Shown: positions 29,500 to 41,914 of the stretch, piece after piece
How positions within the stretch are numbered: the stretch's first letter is position 1
Layout: every line of letters begins with the position of its first letter
Assembly (NCBI GenBank): GCA_016195325.1
Contig: JACPZX010000007.1
Coordinates: 37,840 to 101,839, forward strand
Length of the DNA stretch: 64,000 nucleotides
From: Acidobacteriota bacterium
Lineage (GTDB): Bacteria; Acidobacteriota; Polarisedimenticolia; JACPZX01
Reading direction: 5' to 3'
Position numbers and translations under genes: made by a program
The notes under the pieces: generated by a model
Told to the model about the DNA's origin: nothing
Databases searched by the model: none
The model's input: only the letters and a program-made list of their open reading frames with translations

Positions 29500-29610
29500 C
29501 GCTGTGTAGGACACCGGCGCGCCGGGGATCGTTGTCCCGGTGTATGTCGAAACGACATAGTGCCGGGACGAACCGCACGAAACCGCTTTCCGCGCGGGCC
29601 CCGAGGACGG

Positions 29611-30684
29611 CTAGTCCTCGCTCCCGAACTTCGCCTCCTGGTCGGCGCGCTCGACGGCCGGCTCCACGAACCCGACGTGGAACGCAGCCTCCCGGTCGTG
29701 GTCGCCGCCGCAGAACTTCTGCCTGAGGCCGTCGAGACCGACCCTCTTGCGGGTGTCCTCGAGGGACAGGCGCGAGGCGACCGCCGCGCGCACCTGCGTC
29801 ACGACGGACTGCAGCGCTGCGGAGACCTGGTCGAGGTAGGAGTTGTCGTGCTGGACCGGACCGTGGCCCGGCACGGTGGTCGTGGCCCCCAGCCCCTTCA
29901 CCCTGTCGAGAGTGCGGATCCACTCGGTCAGGAAGGAGCCGTAGCTGTACGGCGTGGGTGTCACCAGGAGATCGCCCGTGACGACGACCTTCGCATCCGG
30001 AACGAAGACGACGGCGTCGCCGGCCGTGTTGCCGCGGCCCAGGAAGAGCACGCGCACCTCGCGCTTTCCGAGGTGCACCGTCAGCGTCTCGTCGAAGACG
30101 ACGCCGGGCAGCACGCTCTTGTACTTCCTGTACTCGGGGACCGCGAAGTCGATGGTGCTCGCGTACTCCGTCAGGAATTTCCGGTCGGCCTCGGTGAGGA
30201 TCTTCCCGCCGTCCCCCTTCCCCTCCTGCACCTGCTTGCGCATCATCGCGGCGTACGCCTCGCCCTGCTCGGCGTTCCCCTTGATGTACTTCGGCGCCGA
30301 GGAGGCGATCGCCTCCCGCGTCGGCCGCGTGCTGACGAAGGCGACCCCCGGGAACGCCGCCTCGAACTCCCCGTCACCCATGATGTGGTCGGGGTGCCAG
30401 TGCGTGTGCACCACGAAACGGACGGGCTGGCTCGTGAGCTTCCGGATCTCGTCGATGATGCTGCGGGCGTGCGAGGGAAAGCTCGTCGTGTCGACGACCA
30501 GCACGCCGTCGTCCCCGATGACGGCCACGCAGTTGCCGCTGACGATGCCGTTGTTCGATTCGGAGGCGATGAAGGCGACGATGCCGTCGGCGACGCGGGC
30601 GACCTGATAGGTGGGGGGCGCCGCCAGCCCCGGCTGAACGGAGAGTCCAGCCAGAACGGCGGTCTTCAGAAGTCTGCCGAGCAT
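29611..30684 (-). CDS. Secreted metallo-beta-lactamase-fold hydrolase
   Basis: The start at 30684 follows GGAGGA and gives 357 residues with a signal peptide. The MBL metal motif HTHWHPDH is present, with further ligands in GDLLVTP (Asp) and VPGHGPV (His), so two metal sites are complete. The family includes class B beta-lactamases and many lactonase or glyoxalase-like enzymes. No B1-B3 diagnostic features were established, so antibiotic hydrolysis should not be assumed. It is divergent from the AlkZ-like gene. Confidence 0.85.
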   Translation of the reverse strand: MLGRLLKTAVLAGLSVQPGLAAPPTYQVARVADGIVAFIASESNNGIVSGNCVAVIGDDGVLVVDTTSFPSHARSIIDEIRKLTSQPVRFVVHTHWHPDHIMGDGEFEAAFPGVAFVSTRPTREAIASSAPKYIKGNAEQGEAYAAMMRKQVQEGKGDGGKILTEADRKFLTEYASTIDFAVPEYRKYKSVLPGVVFDETLTVHLGKREVRVLFLGRGNTAGDAVVFVPDAKVVVTGDLLVTPTPYSYGSFLTEWIRTLDRVKGLGATTTVPGHGPVQHDNSYLDQVSAALQSVVTQVRAAVASRLSLEDTRKRVGLDGLRQKFCGGDHDREAAFHVGFVEPAVERADQEAKFGSED

Positions 30685-30815
30685 GTGAGTGTCCTCCGAA
30701 GGGCTCATACGCCGGCGGGACCGTTCCGGTTAACGGGCGGCAGAAAGAAAAGACGGAAGGCGCGTAAATGGTCTCCAGAATGGCATGATCGTCCGCCGAA
30801 ACCGGAGGAGGTTCC

Positions 30816-31997
30816 ATGGACCAGTCCAGGCTGCGCGCGTGGTGGTGGCATCGTCAGGGGCTCGACGGATCGCTCGAGGGGAACTCCCCGGCCGAGGTCC
30901 TCGAGCGGTGCGGGTGGGCGCGATCGGTCGCCGGCGTCGGGCCGTACCTGACGCTCTTCTCCCGCGCGGGGATCCGCCGGGAGGCGGTCGACGCCGCGGT
31001 GGCCGCCCTCGAGATCCACGAGCTCCCCTCGGCGCGCGGGTGCACCTACGTCCTTCCGGCGGCGGACTTCGCCCTCGGCCTTCTCGCGAGCGTCCCGTTC
31101 GCTGTCGCGGACTTCAAGGTCGCGCTCAAGCTCGGCGTGACGGAGAAGGAGATCGGCAAGCTCTGCGAGGCCATCCTCAAGGCCCTCTCGGGGGGCCCGC
31201 TCGAGCCCGACGCCATCCGCGAGGCGACGGGAAGCGCGTCGCGGAGCCTGGGGGAGGCGGGAAAGAAGAAGGGGGTCGGGACGACGCTGCCGATCGCGCT
31301 CTCGAAGCTCCAGCGATCGGGGGACATCCGCCGCATCTCGACGAACGGCCGCCTCGATCAGCAGCGCTATCGCTACGCTCTCTGGAAGCCAAACCCCTGC
31401 GCCAAGTCGAGGCTGTCCGAGGAGGACGTGGCGGTCGAGCTCGCGCGCCGCTTCTTCCGGTGGATCGGCCCCGCCACCGCGGGAGAGCTCCAGGGGTTCA
31501 CGGCGCTCGGCGTCAAGGTGAACCGCGCGGCGATGGATCGGCTGGGGGTCGTCCCCGTCGAGAAAGGGGGTGATCGGTTCATGCTCCCCGACGACCTCGA
31601 CGCCTTCAAGAGGTTCAAGGCTCCGAAGGCGGGGCAGATCGCCCTCGTGAGCAGCATCGACGCGCTCGTCCTGATGCGCCGTGACGTCCGCGGCCTCCTC
31701 GATGAGAAGGACGCGGGCCGCAAGGTCGTCGGCGACAAGCAGCTCGTCCAGATCGGAGGCCTGATGGATCTGCCGAGCCACGCCATCTTCGATCGCGGCC
31801 GCCTCATCGGCCTGTGGGAGTTCGATCCCGATGCCGGGACGATCGCCTGGTCGGGGTGGGAGAAGGGGAAGGCGATCGAGGCCGCGGTGGCGCGCACCGA
31901 GAGCTTCGTGCGCGATCAGCTCGGCGACGCGCGCTCGTTCAGCCTCGACTCCCCGAAGAGCCGCGCGCCGCGGATCGCCGCCCTCCGCAAGGGGTGA
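30816..31997 (+). CDS. Winged-helix AlkZ/YcaQ-type protein (HTH_42 family)
   Basis: The 393-residue protein, preceded by GGAGG, starts with MDQSRLRAWWWHRQGLDG and contains several winged-helix segments (for example PATAGELQGFTALG). The overall pattern matches the HTH_42 family that includes DNA glycosylases AlkZ and YcaQ, which excise alkylated or crosslinked bases. The characteristic catalytic QxQ/QxD motif could not be identified with certainty, so glycosylase activity is only possible. AlkZ-type proteins often give self-resistance in producer clusters, but the NRPS operon is 15 kb away. Its stop lies four bases from that of the convergent RND gene. Confidence 0.75.
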   Translation: MDQSRLRAWWWHRQGLDGSLEGNSPAEVLERCGWARSVAGVGPYLTLFSRAGIRREAVDAAVAALEIHELPSARGCTYVLPAADFALGLLASVPFAVADFKVALKLGVTEKEIGKLCEAILKALSGGPLEPDAIREATGSASRSLGEAGKKKGVGTTLPIALSKLQRSGDIRRISTNGRLDQQRYRYALWKPNPCAKSRLSEEDVAVELARRFFRWIGPATAGELQGFTALGVKVNRAAMDRLGVVPVEKGGDRFMLPDDLDAFKRFKAPKAGQIALVSSIDALVLMRRDVRGLLDEKDAGRKVVGDKQLVQIGGLMDLPSHAIFDRGRLIGLWEFDPDAGTIAWSGWEKGKAIEAAVARTESFVRDQLGDARSFSLDSPKSRAPRIAALRKG

Positions 31998-32001
31998 GGG
32001 G

Positions 32002-35195
<3,194 letters not shown>

Positions 35196-35199
<4 letters not shown>

Positions 35200-36227
35200 G
35201 ACGCCGGGCCTCCCGGCGTCACGGGAGTGCCGTCCTCGAGGGGCGGCGGATCGAGGATGACGATCTCGCCGGGCCGCACGCCGGCGAGCGCCACGGCCGT
35301 CGAGCCTTCCACGGTTCCGGGGCGGATCCAGCGGATCCAGGCCCGGCCGTTCTCCACGACGTAGACGCCCGTCAGCGCCCCGCGCTCGAACAACGCCGCC
35401 GACGGAACGAGGGCCACGTGCGGGGCCGCCTCGTGCGCGAGCCGCAGCCTCGCGAACGACCCCGGCCGCGCGCGGGTCCCCGCGGGAAGGTCGGCCTTCA
35501 CGAGGAAGCGGCGCGAGGCCGGCTCTCCCGCCGGGCCGAGAATCGCCACGCGCGATGGGACGGCGGCGCCGTCCTCCAGCACCGCTTCCACGACGTCGCC
35601 GATCCGGCACCGGTCGGCCTGTCCCGCGGAGAGGCTCGCCTGCACCCGCAGACCCGAGGCCCCCTGCACGCCCAGGAGAGGAGCGCCGGGGCGCGCGAGA
35701 TCTCCGGCCTGCGCGAGGCGATCGATCACCACGCCGTCGAACGGCGCCCTGAGATCGACGTATTCGAGCTGCGCCTCCGCGGCGGACCGCTCGGCGACGG
35801 CCGCGGCATCGGCGGCATCGGCCGCCTCGACCTCCGCGCGCGTGGCCGCGTCCCTGTCGAGAAGCCCCCGCATGCGATCCCGCTGCGCCCGGGCCGCGGT
35901 CTCCCGGGCGCGCGCCCCGTCGACGCGGGCGCGGATGTCGCGCCCGTCGAGGCGCAAGAGGAGATCACCGGAGCGGACGGGAGTTCCGTCGTCGACCTTC
36001 ATCTCCTCGATGACCGCCGAGATCCGGCTGGCGATCACCGCGACGCGGACCGCCTCCACCGTTCCCGGCACTTCCGTCCATTCCGTCGCGGCCTCTTCGA
36101 CAGGTGCGGTGCGCACCACCCTCGGCGCCTCGTGCGCCGGGGCCGCCGGCGTCACGAGGCCGGAGCGACACCGGCTGAAGAGCGCAAGAAGGACGAGTGG
36201 GGCGACGCGCGAGATCGTGCGGTTCAT
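35196..36227 (-). CDS. RND efflux periplasmic adaptor (HlyD/MFP family)
   Basis: The start at 36227 overlaps the TolC-type stop (ATGA) and follows GGAGG, giving 343 residues. It has an N-terminal hydrophobic signal with a Cys at residue 20 in LFSRC; Arg before the Cys makes a lipobox unlikely but not excluded. Barrel-sandwich halves (SRISAVIEEMKVDDGTPV, and LRAPFDGVVIDRLAQAGD) flank a short coiled coil. This is the classic membrane-fusion protein linking RND pump to outer-membrane channel. Confidence 0.9.
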
Positions 36228-37624
36228 CGTGCCTCCGTGCCTGTCGGTGCGAGCGCGGCGGCTGCGGCGCCCGCCGCCGGCGGCTCGAGCAGGCCGGCGG
36301 CCCGCAACAGGCGCGCCCGGCCCACGACGGCGTCGTGAATCGCCTGAACCGCCGCGAGCCGCGCCGCCACCAGCGCGTGCTCCGAGTCGATGAGATCGGT
36401 GAGCGGGAGCAAACCGGCGGCGTACCTCTCGGAGTCGATGCGGCGCGCTTCCTCCGCGGCGACGACGGCCTCGCGCGCCAAAGTCACTGACCGGTCCGCG
36501 ACCTCGACGTCGCGGTAACAGGTCTCGACCTCGACGCTCACTCCGTCGGTGAGGGAGCGCGTCGCCGCCTGCGCTCGAGCCGAGGCCGCGTCGGCTCGCT
36601 CGGCCCGCGCGCCCCGCCCGCGATCGAACGCGCTCCAAGTCACCCGGATGCCGGCGACGTAGGACCCTGCTCCGGGGTCGAAGGCGTCGGTGTTTCGCTC
36701 GTAGCGTCCCTGGCCGACGACCTCGGCCACCCCTTCCGCGCGGGCGGCACGCGCGGTCGCGAAGGCCGCGTCGGCCTGGCGCCGCGCGGCGTCGATGTCG
36801 GGGCGCGACGCGAGAGCCGCCCCGGTGTACCTATCGAGATCGTCCAGCCGATCGGTCGGGGCGGAGAGGGGGGTGACGGGCTCGAACTCCTCGTCGGAGG
36901 AGAACGACAGATCCCTTCGGAGGCGCGCGGCCGCCAGCCTGACGTCGGCCAGCCCCCGCTCGCGATCGCGCTCGCGCGCGAGGCGGTCCACCCGCGCCCG
37001 GAGCAGCTCGGACGAGAGGGCGAGCCCCGACTCGACTCGGGCTCCGGCTCGAGCCTCGTGACGCCGCATGTCGTCGACCGCCGAGTCGGCGACGTCGAGA
37101 GCCTCGCGGGCGAGAGCGAGGCCGAAGTAGCTCGCCGTGACCTCCTCGACGATCCGGGCTCGTTCGGCCCGCATGTCCGCCGAGGCGGCGGAGGCCGCCG
37201 CCCGGGACGCGTCCACGTCGAGGCGCAGGCGGCCGGAAGTGTCGAGAGGGAGCTCCACCGACACGCCGGCCATGCCATGACCCCGGGAGGCCGGATCGTT
37301 CAGCCGCGCGACGTCGAAGTCCGAACGGGTGAAACTCGCCGACGTGAGCTTGTCGGAGAATACGAGGACCTGGTTGTCGGTCAGGCGCCAGCCCCCATCG
37401 ACCACGACGCGCGGCCAGCGCTGCGATTCAGCCTGCCGCACCGCCGCCTGCGCCTCGACCTCGGCGGCGCGGCCGGCGGCCAGCGCGGGATGGCTCCGGA
37501 GAGCGAGCTCGATCGCGGCATCGAGCGTCAGCGGGCGCGCCGGGCCGGCGACGGGAACGGTCGCGCCGCTGAAGAGCACCACGACGGCCAGCGTCCACCC
37601 CGAGATCTCCCGTCCGCGTCGCAT
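36224..37624 (-). CDS. TolC-family outer membrane efflux protein
   Basis: The 466-residue protein begins after GGAGGAG and has a signal peptide. It contains the two long helical repeats of OEP/TolC proteins (LTLDAAIELALRSHPAL at the start of repeat 1; internally repeated Ala/Glu/Arg-rich helices and GLLPLTDLIDSEHALVAARL near the end). It would form the outer-membrane duct for the RND pump encoded downstream. Its presence confirms a diderm envelope. Confidence 0.9.
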   Translation of the reverse strand: MRRGREISGWTLAVVVLFSGATVPVAGPARPLTLDAAIELALRSHPALAAGRAAEVEAQAAVRQAESQRWPRVVVDGGWRLTDNQVLVFSDKLTSASFTRSDFDVARLNDPASRGHGMAGVSVELPLDTSGRLRLDVDASRAAASAASADMRAERARIVEEVTASYFGLALAREALDVADSAVDDMRRHEARAGARVESGLALSSELLRARVDRLARERDRERGLADVRLAAARLRRDLSFSSDEEFEPVTPLSAPTDRLDDLDRYTGAALASRPDIDAARRQADAAFATARAARAEGVAEVVGQGRYERNTDAFDPGAGSYVAGIRVTWSAFDRGRGARAERADAASARAQAATRSLTDGVSVEVETCYRDVEVADRSVTLAREAVVAAEEARRIDSERYAAGLLPLTDLIDSEHALVAARLAAVQAIHDAVVGRARLLRAAGLLEPPAAGAAAAALAPTGTEAR

Positions 37625-37697
37625 GGGCTCCTCCGCGCGCCCGTGAGCGGGCGTCCGATCGCAGAGAGCCGGAATGGGGCGGGGAGTTACAGCGCGG

Positions 37698-37982
37698 TCA
37701 GCTTGTTTTTCGAGCCTGCCGGAGGGCGTCGGCGAGAGAACGGATCGTCTTCGGCTCGAGAGGCTCGCGAGGCAGGCGGCGGACGGCCTCCACGGTGGCC
37801 TTCAGGGTGTTCACGAAGGCGCGGCAGGGGGGGCACTGGCCGCCGTGCTCGTCGATCGCCCGCCTCAGCTCGGCGGCCAGCTCGCCGTCGACGTAGTCCG
37901 AGAGGAACTCGACCATGGCGCCACACCCGTCGCCGCCGGGCCGGTGAGCGCGCGGAGATCTCTTCGGCGGTGGACGTTTCAT
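37698..37982 (-). CDS. Zinc-finger anti-sigma factor (zf-HC2)
   Basis: The ATG at 37982 overlaps the sigma-factor stop (ATGA). The 94-residue protein contains the HC2 motif: FLSDYVDGELAAELRRAIDEH followed by CPPCRAFV (H-x3-C-x2-C). No membrane segment follows, so it is a soluble anti-sigma factor of the ZAS type. It should bind and restrain the adjacent ECF sigma factor, with release on oxidation or metal signals. Confidence 0.85.
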   Translation of the reverse strand: MKRPPPKRSPRAHRPGGDGCGAMVEFLSDYVDGELAAELRRAIDEHGGQCPPCRAFVNTLKATVEAVRRLPREPLEPKTIRSLADALRQARKTS

Positions 37983-38593
37983 CGGCCCGCCCCGCGCGTC
38001 GTCGTGAGATAGCCGTCGAGGGCCTTGCGCAGGGCGAGTCGGGCGCGGTGCAGCCGCACCTTGGCCAGCGCCTCCGTGATGCCGAGGACCTCCGAGACCT
38101 CGCGGGTCATGAGGCCCTCGTGGTCCCGGAGCAAGAGCACGGCCCTGAACTCGCTCGGCAGGCCGAGGATCGCCTCCTCGAGCTTCTTCTCGAGCTCTCC
38201 CTGGAGCAGCCGGTCCAGCGGAAGATCCGACCAGTCCGCGATCTGCGGCGGCTCGCCTCCCGGCTCCCTTTCCGGGAGGAGGGCCTCGAGGGAGACTTCG
38301 AGCTCGCGGGGGGCCGAGGCGTCGCGCCTCATCTTGAGGCACGTGTTGGCGGCGACCCGGTAGACCCACGACCTCAGGGCGAAGGGATCGCGGAGATCCT
38401 GAATCGACTGGTACGCCTTGAGCAGAGTCTCCTGCACGACTTCCTCCGCGTCGGCCCGGTGGCCGCACATCCGACGACCGAAGCTCAGGAGGCGCGGCCC
38501 GAAGCGCGCCACGAAGGGCTCGAACGCCTCCGGGTCGTTCCTCTGCAGCGCGAGGGCGAGCCGGCCATCCTCCTCCGCGTCGGGAGTGCGCAT
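37979..38593 (-). CDS. ECF-family RNA polymerase sigma factor
   Basis: The 204-residue protein has sigma-2 (ADAEEVVQETLLKAYQSI, then LRSWVYRVAANTCLKMRR) and sigma-4 (LPSEFRAVLLLRDHEGLMTREVSEVLG with HTH) domains and a spacer, without a C-terminal extension. It is co-transcribed with the zinc-finger anti-sigma gene and just upstream of the TolC-adaptor-RND genes, so it likely controls the efflux operon and itself. Confidence 0.9.
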   Translation of the reverse strand: MRTPDAEEDGRLALALQRNDPEAFEPFVARFGPRLLSFGRRMCGHRADAEEVVQETLLKAYQSIQDLRDPFALRSWVYRVAANTCLKMRRDASAPRELEVSLEALLPEREPGGEPPQIADWSDLPLDRLLQGELEKKLEEAILGLPSEFRAVLLLRDHEGLMTREVSEVLGITEALAKVRLHRARLALRKALDGYLTTTRGAGR

Positions 38594-38624
38594 GCGCTCA
38601 TCGTAGTCACGCGACCGGCCGTCC

Positions 38625-38852
38625 TCAACCGGCGCCGGGGTCGCCCGATTCGCACGGGGCGGGGCCCTCCCGGAGTCCCAGCTTCCGGAAGGCCCACATC
38701 GCCGGGCACGTCCCCGTGAACGCCGACTGGACGAGGTTCGCGCCGACGAACGCGGTGAACAGGAACCATCCCGGATGGACGAAATAGCCGAGGGCGACGC
38801 TCAGAAGGACGAAGCTGCCCGCGAGCAGCCGCAATGCTTCGTGGAATCCCAT
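38625..38852 (-). CDS. DUF2892 small membrane protein
   Basis: The 75-residue protein follows GGAGG. It has two membrane helices (RLLAGSFVLLSVALGYFVHP, and WFLFTAFVGANLVQSAF) and the conserved ending TGTCPAMWAFRKLGL, typical of DUF2892, which is also found as the C-terminal part of YgaP-like rhodaneses. It lies 31 bp upstream of the ECF sigma gene on the same strand, and is probably the first gene of that operon. Confidence 0.85.
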   Translation of the reverse strand: MGFHEALRLLAGSFVLLSVALGYFVHPGWFLFTAFVGANLVQSAFTGTCPAMWAFRKLGLREGPAPCESGDPGAG

Positions 38853-39054
38853 GGTTTGACCTCCAACCCGTGAAGAGCCGGAATCGGGCTCGGGGTTACA
38901 GCCGCCGCTTGAAGATCCCGCAGCTGTGTTGAACCGCGGGACGAACGCCGGCTCGCGCCGTGAACTCCGCGCTCCGGGCTGCGTACAGGTCCGCGGGGGC
39001 CGGCACCCCGCGGACGCGCGTTCCGCGACATCACGAGACCCCGGGAGACGATCG

Positions 39055-40356
39055 ATGAAGCGACTCGCACGGCTCGTCCTCTTCGCCCTCGCGGTGGCGC
39101 CCGCCTCCGCTCAGAGCACCTTTCACGGCAACGCCGCGCGCACGGGAGTCTTCTCGGGGTCGGGGCCGACCCGGACCCCGAGCGTGAGGTGGAAGTTCAA
39201 GGCGGGCGGCGCGATCGCCTCCTCTCCCACCGTCGCCGCCGGCGTCGTGTACATCGGCGCGCTCGACGGGCACCTCTATGCCGTCGATCAGGAGACCGGC
39301 AAGGAGAAGTGGAACTTCAAGTCGAGGATGCCCATCACGTCGTCGGCGACGGTGACCGAGGACACCCTCTACCTCGTCTCGACCGCCGGATCTCTCGTCG
39401 CGATCGATCTCTCGAACGGCCAGCCGAAGTGGGTCCTGCCGGCCGAGTTCGAGCGGAAGTTCGAGGCGAAGAACCTCCACGGACTCCCCTCCGCGGCGCA
39501 GACGATCCCGGACGCGTGGGACGTCTTCATCTCGTCCCCCGCCGTCGTCGACGGGAAGGTGTACTTCGGGAGCGGCGACGGGAACGTCTACGCCGCCGAC
39601 GCGAAGACCGGGCTCCTCCAGTGGAAGTTCCCGACGAAGGACGTCGTCCACACCTCCCCCGCGGTGGTGGACGGGACGGTCTACGTCGGAAGCTGGGACG
39701 GAATGCTCTACGCGATCGACGCGACGAGCGGGCAGCAGAAGTGGGCCTTCAAGTCCGGCGAGGACAACGTCATCCACAACCAGGTCGGCTTCCAGGGATC
39801 GCCGGCGGTGGTGGACGGGACGGTCTACGTCGGGTGCCGCGACGCGCACGTCTACGCGATCGACGCCGCGACGGGGCGGAAGAAGTGGGACTACCCGACG
39901 AGCAAGTCGTGGGTCGTCGCCACTCCTGCCGTCCGCGACGGCGTCCTGTACGCCGGCACCTCCGACAGCTCCCGGTTCCTGGCGCTCGACGCGAAGACGG
40001 GGCGCCTCCTGAACAACTTCGACGCGAAGGCCTACATGTTCTCCTCTCCCGCGCTCGCCGGCGACATCGCCTACGTCGGCGATCACAACGGAAGGCTCTA
40101 CGCGATCGACGTGAAGAAATGGAAGCTCGCCTGGGAGTTCCAGACCGACGGCTCGAGGGCCGATCCGCTGAAGATCCTGAACGCCGACGGCGGCATCAAC
40201 CGCGACGCGATCACTCCGGTCTTCGGCGACTTCGAGGACATGTACCTCGACGCCTACCGGTTCATGACGGTCGGAGCGGTCATGTCGTCCCCGGCCATCG
40301 ACCGCGGCGTCGTCTACTTCGGCAGCCTGGACGGGAACCTCTACGCGCTGCAGTAG
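39055..40356 (+). CDS. Secreted PQQ-like beta-propeller protein
   Basis: The ATG at 39055 follows GGGAG and gives 433 residues with a signal peptide cleaved near residue 20. Seven or eight repeats follow the pattern SSPAVVDGxVYxGSxDGxxYAIDAxTGxxKWxF, the PQQ-binding-like propeller also seen in BamB. No dehydrogenase Asp or heme motif is visible, so it is a structural propeller rather than an alcohol dehydrogenase. Confidence 0.87.
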   Translation: MKRLARLVLFALAVAPASAQSTFHGNAARTGVFSGSGPTRTPSVRWKFKAGGAIASSPTVAAGVVYIGALDGHLYAVDQETGKEKWNFKSRMPITSSATVTEDTLYLVSTAGSLVAIDLSNGQPKWVLPAEFERKFEAKNLHGLPSAAQTIPDAWDVFISSPAVVDGKVYFGSGDGNVYAADAKTGLLQWKFPTKDVVHTSPAVVDGTVYVGSWDGMLYAIDATSGQQKWAFKSGEDNVIHNQVGFQGSPAVVDGTVYVGCRDAHVYAIDAATGRKKWDYPTSKSWVVATPAVRDGVLYAGTSDSSRFLALDAKTGRLLNNFDAKAYMFSSPALAGDIAYVGDHNGRLYAIDVKKWKLAWEFQTDGSRADPLKILNADGGINRDAITPVFGDFEDMYLDAYRFMTVGAVMSSPAIDRGVVYFGSLDGNLYALQ

Positions 40357-40400
40357 GAGCGTCGGCGGCCGGAGCCCCGTGGTAGAGTTCCCGTCACGCC

Positions 40401-41249
40401 ATGAACTACAGGGAAGTGAAGCCCACGCCCGCGCTGGCCGCGCACCTCGAGTGCTTCTGGTTCGCCGGCGACGGTGTCGCGCCGCCCCCCGGGCGGCCGC
40501 CTGAGAGGATCCTCCCCGACGGCTGCGTCGAATGGCTATTCCACCTCGGCGATCCGTTCCGGCGCGTCACCGACTCGGGATCCGCTGAGCTCCAGCCGCA
40601 GAGTTTCGTCGTCGGCGAGCTGACCCGCCATCTCGTCGTGACTCCCTCCGGCCGGGTGCGGACGATGGGGGCGCGCTTCAAGCCGGGAGGCGCCTACCGC
40701 TTCGTGCCGATCCCCCTCGGCCTTCTCACCGATCGCGTGGCGCCGACCGCCGACGTGTGGGGAGCCGACGGGAGCCGGATCGAGGACGCCGTAATGAGCG
40801 CCCGGAGCGACGGGGATCGCATCCGTCGCGTCGAGGCCTTCCTGACGGCGCAAGGGGATCGGCGCGCGGCGCGTCCGCGCCTCGACGCGGCGGTCGCTTC
40901 GATCCTGCGCAGCCAGGGGTGCGCCCGCGTCTCGGATCTCGCGCACCTCGTCGGCTCGAGCCCGCGGCAGCTCGAGCGCGAGTTCCGCTCGGGCGTCGGG
41001 CTCACCCCCAAGGGGCTGGCGAGGACGATTCGCTTCCAGAACCTGATGCGCCTCGTCGGGGAACCGAGGCTGCGCGAGTGGGCGAGCCTCGCCCTCGACG
41101 CCGGGTACGCCGACCAGTCCCACATGGTCCGCGAGTTCCGCGAGTTCGCCGGACAGACGCCGACGGATCACGGGGCCGCGCCTCCGGGGGATCTCGCCCG
41201 TCATTTCGTCTCGCCGCAGCGTCTCGCCGCGCTTCTCGGGATGAGTTAG
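40401..41249 (+). CDS. AraC-family transcriptional regulator
   Basis: The 282-residue protein has an N-terminal ligand domain of the DUF6597 kind (ECFWFAGDG, RILPDGCVEWLFHLGDP) and a C-terminal AraC double HTH (VSDLAHLVGSSPRQLEREFRS and WASLALDAGYADQSHMVREFREFAG). It lies 44 bp downstream of the PQQ-like gene. Regulators of this group respond to unknown small molecules. Confidence 0.88.
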   Translation: MNYREVKPTPALAAHLECFWFAGDGVAPPPGRPPERILPDGCVEWLFHLGDPFRRVTDSGSAELQPQSFVVGELTRHLVVTPSGRVRTMGARFKPGGAYRFVPIPLGLLTDRVAPTADVWGADGSRIEDAVMSARSDGDRIRRVEAFLTAQGDRRAARPRLDAAVASILRSQGCARVSDLAHLVGSSPRQLEREFRSGVGLTPKGLARTIRFQNLMRLVGEPRLREWASLALDAGYADQSHMVREFREFAGQTPTDHGAAPPGDLARHFVSPQRLAALLGMS

Positions 41250-41374
41250 GAGTCGCGGCTCGACGGCCCGGGGCGGCGCCGCGCTGTCGCGTTCGTTCAA
41301 GAAACGGCGCGCGCGCGGCGTAGAGTTCAAGCGGCACCCGGGCGCTCGCCCGGGGTCTCATGGAGGGTGGAGCC

Positions 41375-41854
41375 GTGCGGGTATCGAGAGTGCTCTTGTT
41401 GATCGGACTGTGCGCCTTCGGAAGCGCGTCCGCGCCCGCGGGGACGATCGCGGGCGACGTCTCATCGCTCGCGTGGATGGCGGGGACGTGGATCGGCGCG
41501 AAGGACGGCGTCGAGATGGAGGAGATGTGGCTCCCGCCCCGGGGGCAGTCGATGCTCTCGGTGCACCGCGACGTGAAGGACGGGAGGACGACGTCGTTCG
41601 AGTTCCTGAGGATCGAGGGGAGCTCCTCGGGCCTGACCTATTGGGCGAGCCCCGGGGGGCGCCCCGCGACGCCGTTTCGCTGTGTGGATCTCGCGGGAAA
41701 GAAGGTCGTCTTCGAGAATCCGGAGCACGACTTCCCGCAGCGGATCCTGTACTGGCTTGGGGACGACGGGTCGCTTCACGCGAAGATCGAAGGGACGCTC
41801 AAGGGAAAGCCGGCCTCCGAGGAGTGGGCGTGGAGGAGGAGCCCCGAGATCTGA
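41375..41854 (+). CDS. Secreted DUF6265 protein
   Basis: The GTG at 41375 is preferred because GGAGGGTGGAG lies directly upstream and the 159-residue product then starts with a clean signal peptide; an ATG at 41360 is an alternative. The mature part begins LAWMAGTWIGAKDGVEMEEMW and contains FENPEHDFPQRILYW, both diagnostic of DUF6265 (lipocalin-like). Function unknown. Confidence 0.8.
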   Translation: MRVSRVLLLIGLCAFGSASAPAGTIAGDVSSLAWMAGTWIGAKDGVEMEEMWLPPRGQSMLSVHRDVKDGRTTSFEFLRIEGSSSGLTYWASPGGRPATPFRCVDLAGKKVVFENPEHDFPQRILYWLGDDGSLHAKIEGTLKGKPASEEWAWRRSPEI

Positions 41855-41914
41855 GGGGGCTCTTGTCGCGCGGGGCCCGCTCCTGTAGTCTCGTTCACAG
41901 GAGGGCGCCTCGTC

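Noticed and set aside
29611-30684. Antibiotic-resistance beta-lactamase
   Set aside because: Only the general MBL metal motifs are seen; these are shared by many unrelated hydrolases.
30816-31997. Self-resistance DNA glycosylase belonging to the NRPS cluster
   Set aside because: It is about 15 kb from the NRPS operon, on the other strand, with many unrelated genes between, and the catalytic motif was not confirmed.
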